Shown here in pieces: positions 14,711 to 24,200 of a stretch of DNA of 28,272 nt. Positions within the stretch are counted from its first letter, which is position 1. Each line of letters starts with the position of its first letter. Below the pieces are notes generated by a model. That model saw only the letters and a program-made list of their open reading frames with translations. It made no database searches and was not told where the DNA came from. The translations under genes were made by a program, and so were the position numbers. This stretch comes from Pseudomonadota bacterium (lineage in GTDB: Bacteria; Pseudomonadota; Gammaproteobacteria; Burkholderiales; Eutrophovitaceae). Location of the stretch: assembly GCA_002704665.1 (NCBI GenBank), contig PAHB01000068.1:1-28272 (forward strand). Direction: 5' to 3'.

Positions 14711-15865
14711 ATGCACATTTTGGAAATTAAAGATCTACAAAAACTTGCCCAAAAGAGGGTGCCAAAAATGTTTTTTGATTACAACCATTCTGGATCATGG
14801 TCCGAATCAACATTTAAAGCGAATGTGGAGGATTTTAAGAAAATAAAATTTCGACAAAGGATAGCAGTAGATTTAACCAACAGAAATTTAAGTTCAAAAA
14901 TGATCAACCGAAATGTCACTATGCCTGTTGCCTTAGCTCCTACCGGCCTAACAGGTATGCAACATGCCGACGGGGAAATATTGGCTGCGCAGGCGGCAGA
15001 GGATTTTGGCATTCCTTTTACATTATCAACCATGAGCGTCTGCTCCATTGAGTCTGTTGCAGAAAATACCAAAAAACCTTTTTGGTTTCAACTGTACGTA
15101 ATGCGTGATAAAAAATTTATGGAACGGCTTATCGATCGAGCAAAAGCGGCGAATTGTGGTGCGTTGGTTGTGACCATGGACCTTCAAATTTTAGGACAGA
15201 GGCATATTGATGTCCGCAACGGACTCTCAACTCCTCCCAAACTGAGCCCAAAGCATATATATCAAGTATTAACTAGACCGAGATGGTGTCTGAAAATGCT
15301 ACAAACCAAGAATCATTTCTTTGGAAACGTAGTAGGTCATGTAGATGGAGTTAGTGACGTCAGGTCCCTCGCATCTTGGATCAGCGAGCAATTTGATCCA
15401 AGCCTTGATTGGGATGAAATTGATTGGATTCGAAAACGTTGGGGGGGGAAATTAATCATCAAAGGAATACTTGATGCTGACGACGCTATTCGTGCCGCTC
15501 AGACTGGCGCTGATGCAATTATCGTTTCAAATCATGGAGGACGCCAGCTAGACGGGGCATCATCCACTATCAATATTTTACCGGCAATTGTCGATGCCGT
15601 AGGAAAACTAGTTGAGATTCACTTTGATGGAGGCATTCGGTCCGGACAAGATGTTGCCAAGGCTATATGTTTGGGGGCGAAAGGTACATATATTGGGCGA
15701 GCATTTATTTATGGACTCGGAGCAATGGGCAAAATGGGGGTTACCAAGGCCTTAGAAATTATCCATAAAGAACTGGATATGACGATGGCTCTCTGCGGGA
15801 GGCGGGACATCAAAGATTTAAACCGCGAGAATCTCTATAAACCAAGCTCAGAAATCAAGTTTTAG
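14711..15865 (+). CDS. lldD: FMN-dependent 2-hydroxyacid dehydrogenase, L-lactate dehydrogenase-like
   Basis: The 384-residue TIM-barrel flavoenzyme oxidises an L-2-hydroxyacid, probably L-lactate, to the 2-oxoacid and passes electrons to the quinone pool. The FMN_dh family pattern is present: FDYNHSGSWSESTF at the N-terminus, MPVALAPTGLTGM (FMN-contacting strand), FQLYVMRDK, LIIKGILDADDA (Lys on FMN), the catalytic SNHGGRQLDG with His275, and HFDGGIRSGQDVAKA plus GRAFIYGLGA (phosphate binding). Length is close to that of E. coli LldD. Related alpha-hydroxyacid oxidases are an alternative. ATG 14711, preceded by AAGGT, is preferred over an upstream in-frame ATG at 14642, which would put the promoter inside the gene. 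An in-frame run of eight G lies at 15441-15448. Confidence 0.85.
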   Translation: MHILEIKDLQKLAQKRVPKMFFDYNHSGSWSESTFKANVEDFKKIKFRQRIAVDLTNRNLSSKMINRNVTMPVALAPTGLTGMQHADGEILAAQAAEDFGIPFTLSTMSVCSIESVAENTKKPFWFQLYVMRDKKFMERLIDRAKAANCGALVVTMDLQILGQRHIDVRNGLSTPPKLSPKHIYQVLTRPRWCLKMLQTKNHFFGNVVGHVDGVSDVRSLASWISEQFDPSLDWDEIDWIRKRWGGKLIIKGILDADDAIRAAQTGADAIIVSNHGGRQLDGASSTINILPAIVDAVGKLVEIHFDGGIRSGQDVAKAICLGAKGTYIGRAFIYGLGAMGKMGVTKALEIIHKELDMTMALCGRRDIKDLNRENLYKPSSEIKF

Positions 15866-16740
15866 CCACTAACTCTTAGCCTGGAAAAATCACTTTCAAT
15901 CCATCTTCGAATTCGATTAGCATCGCCAATTCTCGTAAGTTTACCCCAAGAATCTAGTAGTATTATAATTAAAGGGCGTTCAACAATTTTTGCTTGCATA
16001 ACTAAACATCGCCCAGCTTCTCTTATGTAACCAGTCTTAGAGAGACCAATATCCCAGCGAGGACTTTTTACCAAACGATTTGTATTAACGTATTGCAGAG
16101 AATTTGTGCGATGACCCCTAACTGGTTCGACTTTAAAGCTACCCGCCGTAGTGTATTTTCTTATCATCGGATAGGAATGAGCCATGGCAACTAACTTGAC
16201 TAGGTCAGCCGCTGTCGATACGTTACCGGGTCTGAGGCCGGTGGAATCCACAAACCGACTATTTTTCATACCAAGTCTCAAAGCCTTGCGATTCATCTCT
16301 GCAACAAACGTTTTTGTACCGCCTGGAAACGTTCGAGCTAGAGCTGACGCAGCACGGTTTTCGGAAGCCATTAAGGCTAGCTTAAGCATTTCCGCTCTCA
16401 TCAGGACAGAACCAACTCGCAGTTTGGATTTAGATAATTTGTACCTATCAATGTCGGCTTTTGTTATTTTAATCGGTTCAAGAAGAGGTAGGCCGGAATC
16501 AAGAATTACCATCGCCGTCATCAGTTTTGTAATTGATGCTATGGAAGAAATTTGTTGAACATTTTTGCTTAATAACACCCGCCCGGTAAGCTGGTCGTAG
16601 ACAATCGCCGTGCTTGATTTTATGCCCAATTTGGCGGGTCGAGCCTTAACTAGCTGAACAGATTTATCATCTGACCAACAATAAGCTGATAAAAAGAGAG
16701 TAAAAATGGAAACAATCGCTACGTTTTTTGCCAAACTCAT
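15862..16740 (-). CDS. pbpG: D-alanyl-D-alanine endopeptidase, penicillin-binding protein 7-like
   Basis: A 292-residue periplasmic serine peptidase of the S11 family that cuts peptidoglycan cross-links. A signal peptide covers residues 1 to about 23 (hydrophobic core VAIVSIFTLFLSAYC). The three active-site motifs are intact: S69-I-T-K72, S126-E-N128 and K235-T-G237. The C-terminal beta-rich anchoring domain of DacA-type carboxypeptidases is missing, and the length of about 290 matches PbpG rather than DacA. GGAG lies nine bases before the ATG, within the loop of a possible hairpin. It overlaps the convergent lldD stop by 4 bases. Confidence 0.88.
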   Translation of the reverse strand: MSLAKNVAIVSIFTLFLSAYCWSDDKSVQLVKARPAKLGIKSSTAIVYDQLTGRVLLSKNVQQISSIASITKLMTAMVILDSGLPLLEPIKITKADIDRYKLSKSKLRVGSVLMRAEMLKLALMASENRAASALARTFPGGTKTFVAEMNRKALRLGMKNSRFVDSTGLRPGNVSTAADLVKLVAMAHSYPMIRKYTTAGSFKVEPVRGHRTNSLQYVNTNRLVKSPRWDIGLSKTGYIREAGRCLVMQAKIVERPLIIILLDSWGKLTRIGDANRIRRWIESDFSRLRVSG

Positions 16741-16742
16741 GC

Positions 16743-16770
16743 CTGATATCTCCTTAATTTTTTATATCAG
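16743..16770 (-). promoter_or_regulatory. Hairpin enclosing the pbpG ribosome-binding site
   Basis: CTGATAT and ATATCAG form a perfect seven-base AU-rich stem around a 14-base loop that contains the AAGGAG ribosome-binding site, ending two bases before the pbpG ATG. Such a structure could tune initiation. Stem stability is modest. Confidence 0.35.
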
Positions 16771-16861
16771 TAACAGCAAAATCGGTGCCAGCGTCAAAAA
16801 CTTAACGCTTTTTTCTCATAATCTTTACAAAATACTACTCAATGAATTTGATTACAAACAA

Positions 16862-16870
16862 ATTATATCA
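16862..16870 (-). promoter_or_regulatory. Candidate extended -10 promoter for pbpG
   Basis: On the minus strand TGATATAAT gives a perfect -10 hexamer with a TGn extension. The -35 position (17-base spacing) is a weak TTATTA. Transcription would start near 16855, giving a leader of about 115 bases. Confidence 0.4.
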
Positions 16871-16898
16871 AATCAATCAGTATGTAATAAGTGTTTTT

Positions 16899-16943
16899 AA
16901 AAAAAAAAACTGAGGGTTTGCTGCTTTACGAAACAGCTAACAT
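16899..16943 (-). terminator. Possible weak terminator after nadA
   Basis: On the minus strand the end of nadA can fold GCTGTTT with AAGCAGC (one G-U pair, loop CGTA), overlapping the stop codon. A run of eleven T follows about ten bases later. The gap between stem and T-run is longer than in a standard intrinsic terminator, so efficiency is doubtful. Confidence 0.3.
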
Positions 16944-18035
16944 TTTTTCAAGGCTAATCAGTGCATTTACTTTGTCGTCGTCGGGGACAGTAATTTGATT
17001 AACTATTCTACCCTCTACAAGGTTATCCAAACACCACGCCAAGTGTTGAGGGTCGATACGGTTCATGGTGGAACACATACATACAAGCGGCGACATGAAG
17101 TGTACTAATTTTCCCAAAGGCTTAAACTCATCTGCTAATCTATTGACTAAATTCAACTCGGTCCCAACTAACCAACGGGTTCCACTTGGTGCCGCGCTAA
17201 TTTTACTGACGATAAACTCTGTAGACCCTACAAAATCTGACATCTCGCAAACTTCAAGACGGCATTCAGGGTGCGATATAACGTAACCTTCAGGGAATTT
17301 TTCCCGGAAATTTGTAATGTGTTGTGCCTGAAACATCTGATGCACCGAGCAATGCCCCTTCCACAAAAGTATTTTTGCATTATCAATTTCGGTTTCACTA
17401 AGCCCGCCCATCGGCAGATCTTGATCCCAAACTACCATTTGATGTTTTAAAAGCCCTTTTTGAAATCCAGTCCATCTTCCCAAATGCTGGTCCGGAAAAA
17501 AAAGAACCTTCTCTCTTTGCCCAAAAGCCCAATCTAAAATCTTTGCAGCATTTGAAGATGTACAAACTATTCCTCCGTGACGACCACAAAAACCCTTAAG
17601 GTCTGCTGCGGAGTTAATATAAGTGACAGGGGTGATCCATTGATCCGGATTCATTATTTCCGATAATTCAGCCCAGGTTCTCTCCACTTTTGCAAGATTT
17701 GCCATATCGGCCATAGAGCATCCCGCTGCGAGGTCGGGAAGGATCACTCGTTGCGTTTGTTTGGACAATATATCGGCCACTTCTGCCATGAAATGAACAC
17801 CGCAAAATATTAAGTACTCGGCCTCACTGTTAGCAGCGAGTTTAGCCAATTTAAAGGAGTCTCCAACTAAATCAGCGTGTCTGTAAACGTCAGCCCTCTG
17901 ATAATGGTGCGATAGTATGACGATTTTTTTGCCAAGCTTCTCTTTTAATACTCTGACTTTCTCGGAGGCAGAATCATCCGAAAGCTCGGGAAAATCACAA
18001 AAAGCGCGGGCTGTATCGTTCATGTTTACCGCCAT
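16926..18035 (-). CDS. nadA: Quinolinate synthase A
   Basis: The 369-residue [4Fe-4S] enzyme condenses iminoaspartate with dihydroxyacetone phosphate to quinolinate in NAD synthesis. Likely cluster ligands are Cys106 (DLAAGCSMAD), Cys258 (HPECRLEV) and one of Cys319/Cys321 (PLVCMCSTMN). ILSHHYQ near residue 40 and the FPDQHLGRW stretch are substrate-site motifs of NadA. Length fits the longer NadA type. An alternative start is M5. It is last in the aspS-nudB-nadA run, 34 bases after nudB. The partner genes nadB and nadC are not in the window. Confidence 0.95.
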   Translation of the reverse strand: MAVNMNDTARAFCDFPELSDDSASEKVRVLKEKLGKKIVILSHHYQRADVYRHADLVGDSFKLAKLAANSEAEYLIFCGVHFMAEVADILSKQTQRVILPDLAAGCSMADMANLAKVERTWAELSEIMNPDQWITPVTYINSAADLKGFCGRHGGIVCTSSNAAKILDWAFGQREKVLFFPDQHLGRWTGFQKGLLKHQMVVWDQDLPMGGLSETEIDNAKILLWKGHCSVHQMFQAQHITNFREKFPEGYVISHPECRLEVCEMSDFVGSTEFIVSKISAAPSGTRWLVGTELNLVNRLADEFKPLGKLVHFMSPLVCMCSTMNRIDPQHLAWCLDNLVEGRIVNQITVPDDDKVNALISLEKMLAVS

Positions 18036-18069
18036 TTTCAGTACGTTTAATTATATAAAGGTTCTCAGT

Positions 18070-18519
18070 CTATACGAGCATATGATAGCTCGGAAGTTCC
18101 TTCAGCGCTATCACATTTGTCCATGAGAAAACTTTAGCAATAGCACTATTAAGATCGATCCAACAATAGGATAGGTGCTCTCTTGGAGAAATTTCTATTT
18201 TCAACTTATTTTCCACCATTAGACTAAATACATGTTCAGTATTGTGAGTAGTTCCTGGCTTATAGCGCCCCCTCCAGTGTCGAAATATCTCAAAGTCAAA
18301 AGATCGATTCCAGTCGAGGAATTGATTTCTGTCAAAATTCAACCCTGTCTCTTCTTTTACCTCTCTCTGGGCGGTCGTAGCCAAACTCTCATTTTCATCT
18401 TCTTTACTACCGGTGACTGACTGCCAAAAACCGGGACGATCAGCACGCTCCAACAACAACACGTCATGTTGGCGTGTGAACAATATGACCAAAACCGAAA
18501 TAGGAATTTTATAAACCAT
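18070..18519 (-). CDS. nudB: Dihydroneopterin triphosphate diphosphatase (Nudix)
   Basis: A 149-residue Nudix hydrolase. NudB removes pyrophosphate from dihydroneopterin triphosphate in folate synthesis. The characteristic opening is ERADRPGFWQSVTGS, with the Nudix box Gly37 to Gly59 (GSKEDENESLATTAQREV then KEETG). The catalytic REVKEE core is intact, but the first part is Gly-x6-Glu instead of Gly-x5-Glu, an apparent one-residue insertion in the loop. It lies 14 bases after aspS, the usual place for nudB in proteobacteria, which supports the assignment over other Nudix enzymes. No strong ribosome-binding site is visible. Confidence 0.85.
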   Translation of the reverse strand: MVYKIPISVLVILFTRQHDVLLLERADRPGFWQSVTGSKEDENESLATTAQREVKEETGLNFDRNQFLDWNRSFDFEIFRHWRGRYKPGTTHNTEHVFSLMVENKLKIEISPREHLSYCWIDLNSAIAKVFSWTNVIALKELPSYHMLV

Positions 18520-18533
18520 AAACTTATTTTACT

Positions 18534-20315
18534 TTATTCATCAACCTTATTTTTTTTTCGTAATTTAAGATTTAACTCCCTAAGTTGTTTTTCCTCTACG
18601 AGATTTGGAGCATCCACCAATAAATCTTGGGCTCTTTGTGTTTTGGGGAACGCTATCACGTCTCTGATTGAATCAACTTGACAAATCAATGCTACGATCC
18701 GGTCTAATCCAAAGGCAATTCCACCATGCGGAGGCGCTCCTGAATTTAATGCTTTTATCAAAAATCCGAATTTTTCCTGGGCTAAAGTTTCCGAAATATC
18801 TAAGGCTTCAAAAACTTTTTTTTGAATTTTTATATCATTTATACGAATAGACCCTCCTCCAATTTCCCATCCATTAATAACCATATCATAAGCTTTGGAT
18901 AAGGCTTTTCCAGGATCGTCTTTCAAAAATGCTTCGTCACCTTCTGCTGGACTCGTAAATGGATGATGCAAGGAGTTCCATTTTTTTTCATCCTCGTTGA
19001 ACTCAAACATTGGAAAATCGACTATCCAAATCGGCATCCACTGCTTAGATAAAAGTTTTTTTTCAGTTCCTACTTTTAATCGTAATGCACCCAGGGAATC
19101 ATTAACGATTTTTCGCTTATCTGCGCCGAAAAAAATAATATCACCACTCCTAGCTTCCGTGAGGTGTAAAATTTTCCTAATAATATCATCGGAGATAAAT
19201 TTTAATATGGGGGAATTTAGTCCTTCAGCAATATTGTCAATATCGTTAATTTTAATGTAGGCCAGCCCTTTTGCCCCGAGCGTCTTTACAAACTCAGTAT
19301 AGTCGTCAATCTCTCTTCTGGTGAGTTGAGAACCATTAGGAACTCTAAGCGCTGCTACCCTCCCATCTTTCCTATTTACAGCATCCCTAAACACTTTAAA
19401 CTCAACATCCTTCACAGCTTGAGTGAGCTCGGTGAGAACAAGTTCGATTCGCATATCTGGTTTATCTGAACCATATTTATCCATCGCATCATGAAAACTT
19501 ATACGAGGGAACGGGTCGGGTAATTTTATATCGGCACTTTTATCAAAAACATAGCGGACCATTTCCTCCATCATTTTCATGATTTCATCACTATGAAGAA
19601 AAGATGTTTCAATATCAATTTGCGTAAACTCCGGTTGTCGATCTGCCCTTAAATCTTCATCCCTAAAACACTTAACAATTTGGTAGTATCGGTCATAGCC
19701 GGCAATCATCAGAAGTTGTTTAAATAATTGCGGAGACTGTGGTAAAGCAAAAAACTGACCTTCATGAATTCGAGAAGGAACTAAATAATCTCTTGCCCCT
19801 TCAGGCGTAGACTTAGTGAGCATCGGAGTTTCAATATCTAAAAAACCTTCATTATTTAGAAAATTTCGCACCAACATCCCAACCTTATGGCGAATTCTAA
19901 TGTTTTTCTGCATCTCGGGCCTACGAAGATCTAAATGGCGGTACTCTAGACGAACTGACTCGGTTATTTTCTCATCATCCATGAGAAATGGTGGCGGATC
20001 TGCAGAGTTTAGTATAATAATTTTTTCTACAAGCACCTCAACTTGTCCACTGATTAAAGAATCATTTACTGTGCCGTCTGGACGATCCCGAACCAAGCCA
20101 GTGACCTGAATCACAAATTCATTACGAACCTGCTCCGCGACATCAAAAGCTTCGGCAGAATCAGGATCAACAACCACTTGCAAAATACCTTCCCTATCTC
20201 GGATATCGATAAAGATTACGCCACCATGGTCTCGCCGGCGATGAACCCAACCTACAACATTTACCTTGCTACCAAGATATTTTTTATTTACTAGTCCACA
20301 ATAGTTAGTTCGCAC
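18534..20315 (-). CDS. aspS: Aspartyl-tRNA synthetase
   Basis: The 593-residue class II synthetase charges tRNA-Asp (and tRNA-Asn if non-discriminating). The order of domains is that of bacterial AspRS: N-terminal OB-fold anticodon-binding domain with VGWVHRRRDHGG; catalytic motif 1 region; motif 2 FRDEDLRADRQPEFTQID at about residues 218-235; a GAD insertion domain in the middle; motif 3 GIAFGLDRIVALICQ at about 532-546. The GTG start has GGAG about ten bases upstream. It sits 60 bases after fmdB and 14 before nudB. Whether asparagine is made by the indirect tRNA route cannot be judged here. Confidence 0.96.
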   Translation of the reverse strand: MRTNYCGLVNKKYLGSKVNVVGWVHRRRDHGGVIFIDIRDREGILQVVVDPDSAEAFDVAEQVRNEFVIQVTGLVRDRPDGTVNDSLISGQVEVLVEKIIILNSADPPPFLMDDEKITESVRLEYRHLDLRRPEMQKNIRIRHKVGMLVRNFLNNEGFLDIETPMLTKSTPEGARDYLVPSRIHEGQFFALPQSPQLFKQLLMIAGYDRYYQIVKCFRDEDLRADRQPEFTQIDIETSFLHSDEIMKMMEEMVRYVFDKSADIKLPDPFPRISFHDAMDKYGSDKPDMRIELVLTELTQAVKDVEFKVFRDAVNRKDGRVAALRVPNGSQLTRREIDDYTEFVKTLGAKGLAYIKINDIDNIAEGLNSPILKFISDDIIRKILHLTEARSGDIIFFGADKRKIVNDSLGALRLKVGTEKKLLSKQWMPIWIVDFPMFEFNEDEKKWNSLHHPFTSPAEGDEAFLKDDPGKALSKAYDMVINGWEIGGGSIRINDIKIQKKVFEALDISETLAQEKFGFLIKALNSGAPPHGGIAFGLDRIVALICQVDSIRDVIAFPKTQRAQDLLVDAPNLVEEKQLRELNLKLRKKNKVDE

Positions 20316-20375
20316 AAATTTTTTACTCCATTTAATTGAAAAAAAGCGAAGTCCTATAAAATCATATACAAATAA

Positions 20376-20750
20376 TCAATTCATTTTATTTAAATTCTTG
20401 GGTTCGCTTTTCCGCTGTTCTTTACTGGGTGGTGATGAAATATTTTCCTTGTTAGATTTTTCGGTTTTTTGCGTCGCCTCACCCCTCTCTTTCTCAGACG
20501 ACGAATTTGCGCTTTCGTTGCCTAACTTTTTATCATTAGAATTTTGTTGCGGGGCTACTTTCTTTTTTTTATCTTTAAAATCTGTTACATACCATCCTGT
20601 TCCTTTCAACTGAAACCCAGCTGCCGAGATTAATTTAACTAGAGTGTCGTTGCCGCATCTTGGACAATGAGTCAAAGGTTGATCAGTCATTTTTTGAAGT
20701 TTTTCAAACTCGAATCCGCAAGACTCACACTGATATTCATACATTGGCAT
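20376..20750 (-). CDS. FmdB-family zinc ribbon protein
   Basis: A 124-residue protein. It starts MPMYEYQCESCG, the standard FmdB/CxxC_CXXC_SSSS opening, with a zinc ribbon formed by Cys8, Cys11, Cys29 and Cys32. The remaining half is low-complexity, rich in Lys, Ser, Asn and Glu, and likely disordered. Function is unknown; the family is often encoded just upstream of aspS in beta- and gammaproteobacteria, as here. ATG 20750 was chosen over GTG 20759 because GGGAG lies about nine bases upstream and the family N-terminus begins there. Confidence 0.88.
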   Translation of the reverse strand: MPMYEYQCESCGFEFEKLQKMTDQPLTHCPRCGNDTLVKLISAAGFQLKGTGWYVTDFKDKKKKVAPQQNSNDKKLGNESANSSSEKERGEATQKTEKSNKENISSPPSKEQRKSEPKNLNKMN

Positions 20751-20776
20751 TTGACGCACTCCCTACCGGTTGCCGA

Positions 20777-20782
20777 AGTATA
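20777..20782 (-). promoter_or_regulatory. Candidate -10 element for fmdB-aspS-nudB-nadA
   Basis: TATACT on the minus strand lies 26 bases before the fmdB ATG and could start transcription near 20770. No good -35 is visible at the right spacing, so this is tentative. Confidence 0.3.
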
Positions 20783-20877
20783 CTGCAAACGAATCCCAAA
20801 AGATTACGAAGCAACAAAAAAAACGATTTTTTGGAAACACAAGACTTTTTACCTAGGATCAAGCAGAGCAAAGAATT

Positions 20878-21273
20878 TTATTGTTCCGAATCTAATAAAC
20901 AAAAACCCACGAGAATTCCCCCCTCATTCGTAGCGCACATCAATGCCCCTGATGGCAAAACTATATTACACGCAATATTATTATTTTCTTTTATATATAA
21001 CATGTTAAAGTCGAAGCCGCCATATGGGGAATCAGATTTAATAATCGGAACTTTGTTTATCGCACCGTCAAACTGGATAACCCCTTCTCTATAGTTCATA
21101 TTAAACCGTATCGCATCGTTAAACGACTCCAAATCGCACGACAATGCAAGAGTATGCCTTTCAGGATGTCCGGTGTTACCCCACGCATAGAGTGGTTTCA
21201 TCAAAACAAATCCTTCCAAAAGTAAAATCAAAATAGAGACAAAAAAAATCCTATGATCTATTTGAAATTTCAT
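20878..21273 (-). CDS. Secreted protein of unknown function, coupled to the oxidoreductase gene
   Basis: A 131-residue protein that I do not recognise. A hydrophobic stretch at about residues 9-25 followed by PLYAW suggests a signal peptide cleaved near residue 30, so the protein is probably periplasmic. The mature part has four cysteines (46, 102, 113, 125), enough for two disulfides, and alternating polar/hydrophobic stretches suggesting a small beta-rich fold. Its ATG overlaps the TGA of the preceding oxidoreductase gene as ATGA. An antisense frame covers the same bases but looks much less protein-like. Linked function with the cytoplasmic oxidoreductase is not obvious. Confidence 0.6.
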   Translation of the reverse strand: MKFQIDHRIFFVSILILLLEGFVLMKPLYAWGNTGHPERHTLALSCDLESFNDAIRFNMNYREGVIQFDGAINKVPIIKSDSPYGGFDFNMLYIKENNNIACNIVLPSGALMCATNEGGILVGFCLLDSEQ

Positions 21274-24200
21274 GCAGCTCGCTTAGTCTCGTTAATTTGA
21301 TTATGGAAATTTTGTATGAGTGTGCGTTCTTTTGTTCTGGCTTTTTGGACATTCTTTTCTTTGACATGTCCAAAACCTCTGATTTCTTCCGGAATACTAG
21401 CAATCTCTAGCCCGAGCATATAATTACTTTTAGTTAAATTATTTACAACGTCTTTGATAGTATTCTCATAATCAAGTATTAATTTTCTTTCCATCTTTCT
21501 TTCTGTGGTGTAACCAAACATATCAAACCTTGTTCCTCTAAGAAACTTCAACTTAGCTAGGATTGAAAAAACCCAAAACATCCAAGAACCAAACTCTCTT
21601 TTGATTAATTCCCCAGTCTCCGGGTCCCTCCTTGAAAACAGGGGAGGTGCCAAATGATATTTGAGCTTATAGTTACCCTCAAACTGCTCTGCAATTTTCT
21701 TTTTGAATGAATCATCTGAGTGTAACCTCGCAACCTCATATTCATCTTTATACGCTAATAATTTGAAATAATATTTCGCAACTAATTTGGTTAACTCTTC
21801 CTTACCCAGCTTATCATTTTCTCTTTTTTTTGTTTCCTCGACAAAAAATTTATACTTTAAGCCGTAACTTTCATTCTGGTAGTCACGGAGAAACTGATAC
21901 CTTTTCTCCACAATAGATTCAAGTTCATTTTCCTCCACATTTTTTGTTTTTTTATCGACAATCTCGTCATCCCCAAACACTATCTTTTGAACTAATTTAA
22001 CATCTATAGCAGCTCGCCTGCCCCACATAAAAGCTGTCTGGTTCATTTTTACCGCTACACCGTTTAGCTCTATCGCTTTATCGATTGCCTCTGATGAAAT
22101 TGGCATATACCCTTTTTGGAAAGCGTAGCCCAACAAAAACATATTAGTTGCTATAGAATTGCCGTGCAAAGCGGTAGCCAAATTTGTTGCATCAACAAAA
22201 TCAACGTTTTTTCTTCCTAGTCGCCCAGAGATATCTTTCTGTAGCTCTTCACTGGGAAACCGAAAATTAGAATCTTTTGTAAAGTCCCGCGTCATTTGTT
22301 GATGAAGGTTAACAACAGCTTTCGTTTCGCTAGACACCATGTCAAGAGTTTTCTCGCTGCCAGAGACTACCAAATCACCACCAATAAGAACTCTTGCACC
22401 CCCGCTGCCCAGTCTGACTGTTTTAATATCCTTATCATTACGAGCTACCTGTAAGTGACTCCAAACGGCCCCGCCTTTTTGAGCCAGGCCCGCCATATCT
22501 AATCCCCCGAAGGATTTCCCTTCGATGTGAGCGGCCATTCCTATAATGGCGCCAACCGTAACAACACCAGTCCCTCCGATTCCGGTCACAATTATCCCAT
22601 AAGCATTATCCAAATCCACGGGTTTTGGTTCAGACAAAACCGGAAACAGTCCCTCCAAATTATTCTTGGTTTTTTTTATGGATTGCTTTCGCAGGCCTCC
22701 ACCATGCACCGTAACGAAACTTGGACAAAAACCTTTTACACATGAGTAATCTTTATTACATGCCGACTGGTCAATTTTTCGTTTCCGACCAAAATCAGTT
22801 TCAAGCGGCGTGACAGAGACACAATTTGATTTCAAACCACAGTCACCACACCCCTCACATACTGAATCATTTATGAAGGCCCTCTTAGGAGGATCCGGAT
22901 ACAAATTTCTCTTCCGCCGCCGTCTTTTCTCTGATCCACATGTCTGATCATAAATAATGGCGGTAGTACCCTCAATCTTTCTGATCTCTTTTTGCACCTT
23001 GGTGTAATCATCTCTGTGGTAAATTTCCACACCTTCAGCAAAATCAGCTTTACCACCATATTTGTGTGGCTCGTCCGTGACGACAACTATTTTTTTAACA
23101 CTCTCTCCAACTAGTTGATGTGTTATTTGCGGCACTGTCATCGGACCATCAACCCGTTGACCTCCTGTCATCGCGACAGCATCGTTGTAAAGGATTTTAT
23201 ATGTAACATTCACTCCGGAAGCTACCGACGCTCTTATTGCCAATAGCCCCGAGTGGTAATAAGTCCCATCCCCGATATTTTGAAAAGCATGGGATCTTTC
23301 TATGAATGGCGCCTCCCCCATCCAACCTGCACCCTCGCCTCCCATTTGGGTATAACCCGATGTGTTTGGGTCTGTCCACTGAACCATAAAATGGCAACCA
23401 ATACCTGACAGAGCTATTGACCCATCCGGTAGGCGAGTGCCGGTATTATGGGGACAGCCTGAACAAAAATACGGCGTACGTTCCATCGCAGGCTTAGCCG
23501 GGGGATGAGCCAACAAACTCTCACACCTTTCAATATTTTCCTGAACTGATGGGTCAGAAGTAAATTTTTGGAGCCCCTTACCAAGGATTATTGCGATATC
23601 GGTGGGATTTAATGACTGAATGGAAGGAAAAAGCTCGTTACCATGCTCATCTTTTTTGCCAACTACCAAAGGCATATCTTTTTGGTGATATAAAATTTCC
23701 TTAACCTGACTTTCCATCAAACCTCTTTTTTCCTCAATTACATAGATTTTTTTTAATCCTGAGGCAAACTCAACTAAGCCTTCGGGCTCCATCGGCCAAG
23801 TCATAGCAACCTTATAGACCCGCAAGCCGAGGCGATTCGCTTCCCGCTCCCCCACGCCCAAATATTGCAAGGCCTGCATCACATCCATATAGGACTTGCC
23901 GCAGGTTATCACCCCAATTCTGGGATTTTTAGTCTCAAATACCATCCTGTCTAGCTTGTTCACTCGAGCAAATGCTCTTACTGCATCAATCTTGTACCTG
24001 TGTAATCTCTCTTCCTGCTCTTTGGGCTCGTCGGGCCACCTTATATTTAGGCCACCGGCAGGAACCTCAAAGTCTTTTGGCTGCTTAACTTGGACTCTGT
24101 TTGGACTGACTTCCACAGTTGCACTCGCGTCAATCGTATCTTTCATGCACTTAAGACCTACCCAGCATCCCGAATATCTGGATAACTCCCACCCAATTAA

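Noticed and set aside
20660..21094. Plus-strand frame of 144 codons antisense to fmdB and the unknown secreted protein
   Set aside because: No recognisable domain, no ribosome-binding site, and it covers a well-recognised fmdB start on the other strand.
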